A DNA stretch of 64,000 nt from Ostrinia nubilalis (Eukaryota; Arthropoda; Insecta; Lepidoptera; Crambidae): the NCBI RefSeq assembly GCF_963855985.1, contig NC_087093.1, positions 9,245,501 to 9,309,500 of the forward strand, read 5' to 3'. Shown piece by piece: positions 9,846 through 20,900 of this stretch. A program made the translations under genes and the position numbers. Every line of letters begins with the position of its first letter. The first letter of the stretch is position 1. The notes under the pieces were generated by a model, which saw only the letters and a list, made by a program, of their open reading frames with translations, did not search any database and had not been told where the DNA came from.

Positions 9846-11169
9846 CTTAGAAACCGCCGTTACGGCGGCCGGCGGTTACTTAGAATAAAATCTCGTACTA
9901 TTCTATAAACTAGACTATACATTTATAACTCACAAGTAAGAGTTATTTTTTGTTTTCCTTGTAAATGATAGAGAGCTCTCTGACGATTTGCCTCTCTCCC
10001 TCGTCCCACAGAAGAGAAGCAAGGCGGCCGAGAGAGCCATCGTCATCGTTATCCACCCAGTCTTTTAATATAATATCTTCAGGCAATTTTAAAACATGGC
10101 ATAGTTCAATAGAAAGTTGTGCTGATTAAATCTGAGCATTTTAGCAGCAAGATGGTTTGCATAGCCTAGATAGCTGGCATATTAGCTATTTGTTAGGAAA
10201 AAGTAAATAAAACATTACACAAATTGAAATATCCTTCTAACAGAAAAAACACTGTGTCCTGAGTGAGTTATTATTGAAAACTTAATAATAATAATGAGTT
10301 AATTTCTGTAAAATATGACAAATTACACTTATGCCATAGATTAAAGTAGCAAAAGTGGTTTCTCAAGAAAATTTAAAATAAGTTTAATTGTGTAATCAGT
10401 AGGTAATTATATTACTATGCAGCATAAATTTAGTAGGTAATTAATCAGCTGTAACAGGTGTGTTTCTGCAAATGATAAAATTAATAATCCATTACAAATC
10501 AATTTCACCAATTAGGAGACAATAAGTATTAAAATTAATTAACTATCTATTTAACCCCACATTGTAAAGACTTAAAATATTACTTCCTATCTTTTGCACA
10601 TTGCTCTTTTCCCTGTGCGATTCCATCAGTAGTAGCCTAATATGAGTGAAACTAGTAGATTAGGCTGCTAACGGTTCTTTAGAGATAAAATACATTAAAA
10701 TAAATATGAGTACCGATGAAAGGGACTAAGTATGATAAGTGCCTGATATGCTTTGCATGTCCCAAATGTTTGCATAATGATAAATATCTTGTTGGAATGT
10801 AATGTGGAGTGAGGAATGGCTAAAACCTCTACCTAAAATTATAATGTAGTAATACTGAAGTACAAGTACAGCACATCAAATTAAAGACTACATCTTAAGA
10901 AGTGATAATAAGTACTACATTTCTTTATTTTTTTTTAAAGAATCGTTTACCCCTCGTTGTAAGTGTGTAAATATGCTTATGTTACGAGTGGATTCACCAC
11001 AATAGTCGAGCGGCGACGGGATTCAAACTCGCGTTTCCCGGATCACGAGTCGGCCAGTCCGACCCCTTCATCGTTCGCTATTGTGGCTTCAAATATGCAA
11101 AGTTTCATATACTTTTGACTGTCCCATAGTAATTAATTTAGTTCCTAACCAATTGTTTCTTTGTTCCAG
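9846..11169. other. Non-coding DNA upstream of the desaturase exons
   Basis: AT-rich. I looked for the missing N-terminal desaturase exon and found none. It is either an intron of that gene or its upstream flank, depending on where the first exon lies. It contains a tRNA-like repeat (10996-11088) and nothing else recognisable. Confidence 0.6.
10996..11088 (-). repeat. tRNA-like structured repeat with CCACAATAG ends
   Basis: On the minus strand: CCACAATAG, a D-arm-like GTCGGACTGGCCGAC, an anticodon-like hairpin, a B-box-like GAGTTTGAATCCC, then CTATTGTGG closing the outer stem. A related copy is at 21690-21785. The outer 9-bp inverted ends make it look like a self-contained structured unit and not a plain tRNA pseudogene. 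It is probably a SINE or SINE-derived repeat. Confidence 0.5.
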
Positions 11170-14100
11170 CCTACATTCTTTACGTGATCTCAGGACTCGG
11201 CATCACAGCGGGAGCCCACCGCCTTTGGGCGCACAAGTCATACAAGGCTAAGTGGCCACTTAGACTCATTCTTATTATCTTCAACACTGTATCATTCCAG
11301 GTAAATTAATTTCTTACATCATCCGTAGATAGTAGAAAAAAAGATAAACTTACTGAAAAATAACTGTTGAGTCACAAAAATATGCATATGTCCACTTATT
11401 CAAAGTATACTTTCTATCTTTGTGAATAAATCCATAATTACCATTCAAACAAAGCAGGATGTTCACACATTTTAACATATTCTTTAACAAAAGAGGTCAA
11501 AATAATATGTTTAAGTATGTCAGTACTGTAAAAAAGAAATATCATTCAAAGTAAAGAATTGTAAGAAATTTAAATAAAATCAGTTGCATTTTAATTAGTT
11601 TTTTACAAATTCATAAAATACTAAGCCAAAAAGTTTTTTACCTAAATTAACTAACGCATATTAACAAACCAATCCCCCTTTTAGGACTCTGCTCTAGACT
11701 GGTCACGTGACCACCGCATGCACCACAAATACTCGGAGACCGACGCCGACCCGCACAACGCGACTCGAGGGTTCTTCTTCTCTCATATCGGCTGGCTGCT
11801 GGTCCGCAAGCACCCGGAACTGAAGAGAAAGGGCAAGGGACTGGACCTGAGCGACTTGTATGCTGATCCCATCCTCCGTTTCCAGAAGAAGTAAGTGTAC
11901 TTTAAACTTAACTACTATAGGGTCGCCGCCACCAACGTTTTTCCTGTAGTTTTCATACTTTGCACACGCTACAAAACGCCACTGCTCGCTTCATGTGAAC
12001 CGCTCCGGCCACTAAAAACGCCGCCACACGCCACTCGCGCGCTCTCTCTCTTACCTCAGTAAACCCGCATGGGTGTAAAAGTAGCGGCCACCGACAGAAA
12101 TTGCTGTCGGGCGCTTCAGCTACATTTTGTAGCAGTTTCTAGCTTCTTGTGTGGCGGCGTTTGTGGCTGCGGCGTGAAGCCCGTGTGCGGCGACGCATAT
12201 ACTTAAATTCAGGTACCCAGTAACGTAGCGTGCTTAAGACGGGCCCTGTATTCAAATAATTATTGGGGGCGCTAAACGCCATTGACTTTTACGGCTTATA
12301 CACTTTCAGGGTTGTAGTCTAGGGGCCCGTCATCGATACGGCTGATGCATTAATAGCTATGCCCGTATTAGGAGTAATGCCGTCATCACTAGCATTTTAT
12401 GCGCGGGGTGCTGCGCTTTTTGTTACTTTGCCCCTGAAAACTGTTCATATCTTCAGTCACGTCAGGTCTTTTCTGCCCTGTGTATGGGCACCTAACGCAT
12501 CGCCCTAGTTACGGCACTGCTTGTAAAAGCTATGTAAATAGTATCTCTAACAGCGTTGCCAGACGTCCCGATTTTGGCGGGACGTCCCGATTTTTAAATC
12601 AAATTTAAATGTCCCGCGCGGGACAGGCTTGGTCCCGCTTTTCGGAGAGAGACACTCACTTCACCAGACTATTGTTTGAAACGCCATATTCCTATTCTAA
12701 AGAATAAAACTTTTTTAATTTTTTTCTTTTTTTATTCTAAAGACGAATTTAACGATAGAGTAAATCTGATTTAAGATAATATTTTTTTGTTAAAATACAT
12801 TTTCTATGGCTGCTTTTACTATCTATTGTCACGTAAACGTCATTTTAAGTCAAATAAAAAGATAAATATTTGAAAACCTTTGATTAATATACGTTTTTTT
12901 ACTATGTCCCGCTTCTGACGGAAGAATCCCGCTATTTTCACTCAAAAAGTACCAAAGTCCCGACTTGGCGAAAAAAAAAAACTGGCAACGCTGATCTCTA
13001 ATTAGATTCGCGTAATAACACGTCACCTAATTGCGTTAATTACAGTGACATGTATAATAACAACATTACGTTCGCGCGAGCCCACTTCATTGATTTTCTG
13101 TTGCCTGTTCTCTGACTAGCATGACACGTGCTCTTTATAACAGTCTAAAAATTAAATCCTGACATTTTCAAAAGCAATATTGTCAGCGTATTTTTAGAGA
13201 TGAGCATAAATCTGATAGTAACTTCTAAACCTGAGATATATTGTACTTTGATTAGTAATGTCAAACCTTAAAATAGATCACCCTTGATGCACCTACCATA
13301 AAAATAAGAAGTCGTAATTAACTATAACACTGCACAACAAAATCGAACTTTTTTTTTTGTTGCATGAGATTTTTCACTTGTTGTTTACTAATTTAGGCTC
13401 GCTTATTTTAAATCTACCCGCAGATTTTTTCTAGCAGCTCCAGTTTAGGAGATACAGGTACCCTCTTAAAATGTACTCTCCATTTGACTGCTGATATCGC
13501 TATCATCAACGTCTTCCTAGTTTCTGTTTCTTTTTTTGCAATGACTTCGTCTAGAAGGACCTGTGTAAATAATCCAAATAGATTTGTCACAATTGTGGCA
13601 GATATACATTCAAAAAATTCCGTTTAAATGTGTCAGACTTCGTGAAAAATGCCTATTTGGAGTACTTTCAACGGCTGTTGGAAACAAATAACAAGCCCTG
13701 GATACCGAATATAGTGTGTAAAACGTGTGTGGAGTCTTAACGATTATGGAAAAATAACAAGAGGGATCTCTTGAACCTTATTAGTCCTATGATTTGGCGT
13801 GAACCGTCAAACCACCACGACGAATGTTATTTCTGCGTTGTAAACATAACAGGAATTAACCGCTAAAATCATTCTAAATGGGTTTATTCTAATGTGCCGT
13901 CAGTTACTAGACCTGTCCTGCGTTCAACTGATACACTAAAGCCCCAACCAAGTACATCTCAGGTACTGTACTACAGAACGTCCGCACGAAAATTTTTAAC
14001 GAATGGATCGTTTCAAAAATTGAGTGCTGAGAAGTTAAAAACTGAAATTTTCGATGGACCACAACTTAGAAAATTAATAAACTATGTAAATTTTACTGAA

Positions 14101-15243
14101 AGTATGACAAACGCCGAAAAAAATGCCTTGAATGAGTTTGTTTGGTTCGTAAAAAACTTTTTGAGAAATAAGTAGTTCGTCAATTTTCCTGACCACGTTA
14201 ATCAGTTAGTACTATACTTTCAGCAACTTGAATACAACATGAGAATTAAGATGTATTTCCTTCATAGTCACCTTGATCGAATTCCTGAAAATCTTGGAGA
14301 TTTATTCGAGGAGCAGTTAGAACGCTTGCATCAGGATATTTGCGCCATAGAGGAGCGGTACCAGGGCTATTGGAGTGAAAGTATGATGGCTGAATACTGT
14401 TGGATTATCCAGAATAGTTGTAACACTCGAACTCATTTAAGAAAGTCACATAAAAGAAAGTTTTATTCAAATTAGATAGTTAAATAAATTGTTATATGAC
14501 AGGAAACCATGTTTTTTTGATAAAAATAGCTACCCTTCACATCTCAAAAAGTAGAGCTGCTAGCGAAAATCTGAGTACAGATTTGGAATCAGGGTAGAAA
14601 ATGCAGCTAGATCCATAAAAAACATTCCATGCAACAAAAATGCTGTTGTGCAGTGTAATCTAGCTAGATCCTAGCTAGAACCACAATAGCAGCCTAGTTC
14701 TACAATAGAACTTACTAATACTTATCGTTTTGTTACAGGTACTACCTGCTACTGATGCCTCTCGGCTGCTTCATCATGCCGACGGTGGTTCCGGTGTACT
14801 TCTGGGGTGAGACTTGGACTAACGCTTTCTTCGTCGCCGCGCTCTTCCGATACACCTTCATCCTCAATGTCACCTGGTTGGTCAACTCCGCCGCGCACAA
14901 GTGGGGCCACAAGCCCTATGACAGCAGCATCAAGCCTTCCGAGAACCTCTCAGTCTCCTTATTCGCGTTGGGCGAAGGCTTCCACAACTACCACCACACA
15001 TTCCCCTGGGACTACAAAACTGCCGAGCTCGGCAACAACAGACTCAATTTCACAACAAACTTCATCAACTTCTTCGCTAAAATCGGATGGGCTTACGACT
15101 TGAAAACGGTCTCCGACGAGATTATTCAGAATAGAGTCAAGCGCACAGGAGATGGCTCCCACCACTTATGGGGTTGGGGCGACAAGGATCAACCTAAAGA
15201 GGAGGTAAACGCAGCTATTAGAATTAATCCTAAAGACGAGTAA
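11170..15243 (+). CDS. Acyl-CoA delta-9 desaturase, KPSE type (3' three exons, 5' partial)
   Basis: ER-membrane di-iron enzyme that puts a cis double bond into fatty acyl-CoA using cytochrome b5. Exons read from splice sites and phase: 11170-11300, 11685-11890, 14739-15243 (TAA), giving 279 residues. The histidine boxes are complete: HRLWAH (exon 1), HRMHH (exon 2) and HNYHH (exon 3). The [10 protein letters not shown] stretch carries the KPSE signature, known in moths for delta-9 desaturases preferring C18 over C16. Hydrophobic membrane segments flank the boxes. The N-terminal exon(s), roughly 70-80 residues in this family, are not visible here. They should lie further left, in which case the BEL/Pao pair sits in or next to the first intron. 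The last intron (2.8 kb) holds a hAT MITE and a decayed repeat gene. Not a pheromone-type delta-11 enzyme by signature. Confidence 0.93.
11922..12197. repeat. Possible GC-rich inverted-repeat element
   Basis: Imperfect inverted ends (GTCGCCGCCAC against GTGTGCGGCGAC) and internal gccgccacacgcc / gtgtggcggcg pairs in a GC-rich block inside an AT-rich intron. I could not define a target-site duplication, so the transposon call is weak. Confidence 0.35.
12551..12993. mobile_element. hAT-type MITE
   Basis: 443-bp non-autonomous element with terminal inverted repeats CAGCGTTGCCAG / CTGGCAACGCTG. It is flanked by an exact 8-bp duplication ATCTCTAA (12543-12550 and 12994-13001). The 8-bp duplication and CAG ends fit the hAT superfamily. 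No coding capacity. It lies in the last desaturase intron. Confidence 0.85.
13541..14475 (+). pseudogene. Decayed copy of a repetitive arthropod ORF family
   Basis: Starts with an ATG, then a 1-nt frameshift near 13580 and in-frame stops near 13738 and 13864. Conceptual pieces include a CHNCG/VCKTC zinc-finger-like head, [15 protein letters not shown], then open stretches 13894-14175 and 14239-14475 with FLHSHLD, ENLGD and a MAEYCWI tail. From memory these match a family of uncharacterised, multi-copy proteins scattered through arthropod genomes. The middle part is missing or rearranged. It has no splice link to the desaturase and lies entirely inside its last intron. Function unknown; this copy is dead. 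Confidence 0.6.
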
Positions 15244-17972
15244 ACTCTCACAACACTAGGCTATTAAAGCACGAATTGCGTATCTTAATCTTGAATTTAA
15301 TTCGTATAAGTACTTTACTTTTCGAAAGTCTATGAAGGTCGGTAATTCTGATGATGGACAAAATTATGGTGTGTGTAAACTTGAGTCTGCTAGGTTTAAG
15401 TAAATTTAACATTTCAGTAACATTTGAGCACAAAATTAATATAGCACATTGATAGAAACTAAATTTTAGTAGAGTTTTAACTTCTTCCCATGGTCCAGTA
15501 TGGCAGGTCGTAAAGTACGACATCATGGTTGTTACAGTCCACGCGATATAAGAATTATTGAACTAACAAGTACTTATCAATATAAAACAAATTATGGATT
15601 AATATGATAATGAGACAACTCAATATGGATTGATTCCCAATGCTGGTCTTCCTTATTTTTCGGTGTCCAGAACTTTATTGTTGTACACTAAGTACTTTAT
15701 TATATTAATCGTCGTCTTTTTGTGCACTCGTAAAGTAGTATACAGGGTGTAAAGGATAGGTTTTTAATAACTGAGAGAATTCAGACCACACTTCCAAACT
15801 TGAAACTACTTAATTCGTTAAAGTGGTCAAAGTCAATGGTTTAAAAATCTGTCAACCTGGCCTTTACACCCTTCATTGTGAGATAATACATATTTATTTA
15901 AATGTGCCCCCATTACTAAAGATACAAGGGTTTAAACGAATTTACGTATGTGACTAGTTTTGTAAGTACACCACTGAATTTTACCTATTTACCATTATGG
16001 TAATGAAACTCATGAGTACATTATTGCACAATAACTTTTTGAATATCACTATGACGATTTATTTAAAGAGATTGTAATAAAAATATTTATCAATAAAATA
16101 TTTAAGGACTAAGAATTTTTTATTATGTAATCGCTATTCTATGTGACGTTGTCGTGTTGTTAGCTTGCTTTAAATGGAAATAAGACAATCATTCAAAGCT
16201 TGGTTAACTTTATTTTAGTAACTGGGGGCATCTGATAATTTATTAGTAGAAGTAGAACTACACTTACACAGTAAAATGTAGTTGTTAGGCTTTAGTTGTG
16301 GATAACGTCTGAGCATCAGTGTGATAATGGTAGAATAAACACATCAGTATTATTATAAACCACATATTATTTATAAGTGCATATAACTAGTCTAGCTGCA
16401 TTTGTTATGAATAATTTAAGTTTACATGATTTCTAAATTATTTTCGAAATGTGAACTAAAATTGCCGAACCAAGAACATTATTTATTAACTTGTTAATTG
16501 TTTTTATTTATATAAATATGACATATGTGGTGTATAAAATGTTATTAGCTTGTAGTAATGCACTTGATTGTACTTCAGAATAACTTTCTCTGCTACTAGA
16601 CAATTAGATTGTCGAACTACGTGCGGATACAGCTGGAGTGCTAAATATTACATAGCAAAATGACTGATGTGTAAAAATGAGACTTGTGATATTTAGGTTA
16701 AAACCTAAACCATTATTAAGGAAAAATGTGAACAAGATTTCTTGTATTTCATTTTTTATTTTATTTTATTCAGTAGTGAAACATTTTAGTTAGGTTGTGT
16801 AACATTTTTTTGCTGAGCATATTTACTGTTACTTGACGCTTATTAATAAAAATGTAACTATTGAAAATGTTGTATTAATTTACGATGATTTACACCTTTG
16901 CTTTAGGAGGAATAATACCATCGCGTTGTAGGTACCTATTGTAAAGTCAAAGCGCTGGTTCGTAGTTTAGATTACTCAGTGTGTCAGTGTTAGGTCTTAA
17001 TCATTCGTTAGTACCTTTTAAAAATATTTATAAATAGGTAGTTATTCAATAAAATAATTCTTAATTAAAATAAATTTAATAAACTATGAATGTAGCATTT
17101 AGACATAACAGGAATATACTTTTAAACTAAGCTTTACAATTGCTAGTACGAGAGTATTTACAGTTAGTAGCAACTTTAATAACAGTTGTGTAAATAGCTA
17201 TTACTATTATAGAGGTCATAGTCACAATTTCTCAAGTACTTAGATTACAAGCACACACGCATTATAATATTAGAAACAATTTGTGCAATTGTAGTGTACT
17301 TATGTTCATTCAATTTCGTAATTAAGCTAGTACAGCAACATTGCGCAACTCTAATGATACAAAATACCGGTGTTTTTGTAATATAGCTATCGTGAGGAAA
17401 TTTAATGACATCATGGCTTAACATTTCACATAAATGCACATAAAATTTTATATTTATTCGGAAAAATTGGGTAGGTAATATAGGTAGGTAGGTACAGTCG
17501 GCACCAAAAATAAAGGATAATTCTGAATTACTTCATGAAAACTTAACTCTCGAGTGCTGCTATAGCTAACGTACCAATGTATGTTTTCCTTATGAATTAT
17601 TTTCATAAAATTTTATGAAGTTATTTTTTTTTTGCATAAATAATAATAAATACGTCATGTCAATAAGTAAGGTTAAGTTAAACATTATTACATTCACCTT
17701 ACAAGAAAATTTATGAACTTAGTTCAACCAACTTATAAATAATTAAACATAGCTATTAAGTATTATGTAAATCATGAAACTTGCGTAATTATCACCGTAA
17801 TAATACCCTATTATTTGCAAGCTTCTTGCATTTATAAAGAGATCTAGTGACTATAATTAAGCTGGTGTTAATTATTAAAATTAATTGCTGATTGCGCCGG
17901 TGTTGGCCACATATCGTGCATACTTTCTTTAGTCCTATTCGTTCTGTTTTTTCCTGGTTCAGTAATTTCACA
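15244..17972. other. Convergent 3' regions of desaturase (+) and palmitoyltransferase (-)
   Basis: AT-rich and without a gene. It holds several AATAAA motifs (for example near 16090 and 16845), consistent with a long desaturase 3' UTR, and a small palindromic element at 15741-15877. Short open frames here are not conserved-looking. Confidence 0.6.
15741..15877. mobile_element. Small MITE, TACAGGGTG-ended
   Basis: Imperfect palindrome of about 137 bp: TACAGGGTGTAAAGG at the left and CCTTTACACCCT at the right. It shares its ends with elements at 26666, 56401 and 62827. Confidence 0.55.
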
Positions 17973-20900
17973 TCATATGGTCTCTTCGTGGAAAAAGTCT
18001 TGCTCATCACACTTGTCAGGAAGGCACACAAAGAATTCGATCAGATTCATGATTGGGCCCCTAGAAAAGGGATTCTGGTAGCGTCCTCTCTTGTCGCGAA
18101 GATACGGGTATCTTTTGTAGTTGAACATTTCGTTCGTGGTCAAGTTCATACAGGCGTGCAGTATCTGTAAGGAAACACTTGGTTGTACTTGAACAGCTCA
18201 TTTAGGGTCCACAATAATGCATTAACGCTGCCTTAAAGGATTGAATGAAACGTGATTAATATAACAAAGTATTTATACCAAAGGTCACGTGGTAAATAAA
18301 AGGAAAACGAACTGAAATAATCGACATGTACCTAATTTTGAATGGAGACTGACTAAAACAATTCTTAGTACATATTAATGTCATAGCGAACGAAAGTTTA
18401 ATAGGTAGGTAGGTATTTTAAAAGGATGTGCGAAAGAGATTTTCAAGACCAAGAATCAAGCTTTACTTAGATATCTTTACTTTATGCTCGTACACCAACT
18501 GTCCAAATAACGCAACACCCCAGCCAGCTGTAATGTACACGTGTACAAGTTCAATAAACATTGAGAACTTGGTAACAGCTTGTAAATTGATAAATTTGGC
18601 ATTTTATAACCGTACTCTTTTTGTGCTTACATTGTAGTTAAAAATAGTTAATCAGATTGGCAAATATCCAGCAGCTAAATAGGGAAGTGGTCTAAACAAG
18701 GACTTACAGATGTGCAGGTGAGTATCCAGCCAAGTGCGCAGAAGGTGATCGCTTCCAGTAGGCCTAGGACGTAGAGAAGGCCGAAGCCTTCCAGTAGGAG
18801 ACAGTAGCAGGCGAAGTATATTGAGAGAGTGCAGTTGATGGCCACACTCATCACGAACAGAAAGAACCACATTCGATTCCGCACTCCCACGCAATTGTAT
18901 ATGAAAGGGCAGTGGTGGTCGAAGTATGCCACGCAACGCTTGCAGATGCGGCAATGTTTCGCTCTGAGAACAATCAAAATATTATGGGTGCGCAATAACC
19001 GTGCCGTTTTTCCTGGTGATAAAATCTATAGGTGTAATAATTTACCAGTGACTGTTGTAGATCAATAGCACGAGTAACTATCGTAATCGTATAAAAACAA
19101 TTTGCGGCGCTGTCGAATTTTCATGAAAAATAAGAAATACGATTGTCTACAATTATGTTACTTATAGTACTTGATAAAGTATTTATTCGTGCTCGGGGTA
19201 CTGATCTACAACAAACAAGATAACTCTGAAATTTTGTCTGTATAAATACAGTAAAAAGTAAAGTAAAGTAGTTAAAACCTTTGGTTGTTCAAAAGTTGAA
19301 CAAGAAAAAGCGGAAATAAGAGAATTTTAACTAAAACCATCTTAGATATTAAGTACCTTAAAGATGTTAATCTTAAGTGGATTTATGTGCAGGTAAGTAT
19401 TATGTATTACACACCAAATACCAGGAAGAGTTCTAGCTAAGTATTTTAACTAAATAAACGTCCTTAAACTTCTTAGATAAGAAATATTGACTTTTCTTAA
19501 AAGCACAAGTTATGTTATTTGCATGTGAATACTTAGGTAGGTTTTACGTACGGGAACTTCCCGTAATTGGTCTTTGTTTTTTACAAGCTTTTATTTGACT
19601 TCGCTTGTTAGTTATATTTGTAGATAAGTTTGGGTAAATAAAATAGTGAACCGCCACTTTTTTTTGGAAATGAGTTAAACTCAAGGACAGCTAAGAATTA
19701 GGTACCCATTTAAATTAGGTACCTATTTAAAACTTTTTTATCTTCGTTTTGATTTGGTGTTAGATGCGCCCTTTCAACTATCGGGGGCTAAATTTATTAG
19801 CATGAGTGGGCTCACTACAATCGACTTCGTAAAAAAGTGTCATTAAATGTATGACGGATTGTACAGCGCTCCTAGGGAAAAAAACTTTCAAAAACTAAAA
19901 TCTTCATACAGTGTGAGTCACGTTAAAGTGTACATATGAAAATAGATGAAACTAGACCTATTTTTATCGTCAAAAAAGAGGTCAAAAAATTTTTGAGATT
20001 TTTTTTAAATTTTTTATAGATTTTTTTTCTTCCAATTACTTATTGTAAAGAAAACGTAATAACTTTTGAACTAAGCGGTATATCCTTATAAAATAAAAAC
20101 AGTAATAATGCTAAATAACAGGCGATACTAAAAAAATACATAAAATACACAAAAAAGGCCAACAAATAATAAAAAATGATATGTACTTTTTGAAAAAAAT
20201 CTGCTTTTAAATTCGTGTTTTTTTGGTTATTTGATAAATTTCTCCAAAAAATGCCCCTATAACCGGTGGTTTTTATTAGAGATGAAACGGATAGTTGTTT
20301 GGCCGGATACCGGATACCGGATATCCGGCCAGCTGCTAGGCCGGATAGCCGGATATCCGGCGGCCGGATAGTTGGCCCATTGTCTCGTTGCATGTCGTCA
20401 CGAGTTTAGCACCGCACAGGTGCTTCGAACGCGATCAGTGAGTCTATTAGTAGACTAAACTAGTCACACTTTTCTAAAATCGAATCCATATCCGAATAGA
20501 ATGTCAGATTTTGCCACTTGTCTAGGGGGCAGATCAATTCGGGCGATTTCGGTTGCTATCGTGAGTGTGTGATTGAATAGCGAAAATTAAACTACTTTAC
20601 TTGCTGCGTAATCTGACTGAACTGCATGCATCATATTGTCATCAGACCATCAGTGAAAAAAAGGTCGCCCTTTTTTATTTGGCGATATTTTGACATTAAC
20701 AGATATTTACTATTTATGTACATATTCGTCATTAGAGTAAATAGCCCAGAAAAATAAATTAGTTTTTTGAATTGCCTTAATAATGGCTTTTTTGCAACTT
20801 TTTGAACTTTAAATAAAAGCCGTCATTATTATAAGCCATTTTATTGATATTTACCTCAAAGAATAATGTATTTCATTTTATTAATAGGAAATTGTCCTAG

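Noticed and set aside
17496..17560. Third copy of the CAGTCAGCGTC MITE family
   Set aside because: Only a tacagtcgg match at one end; no opposing arm found.
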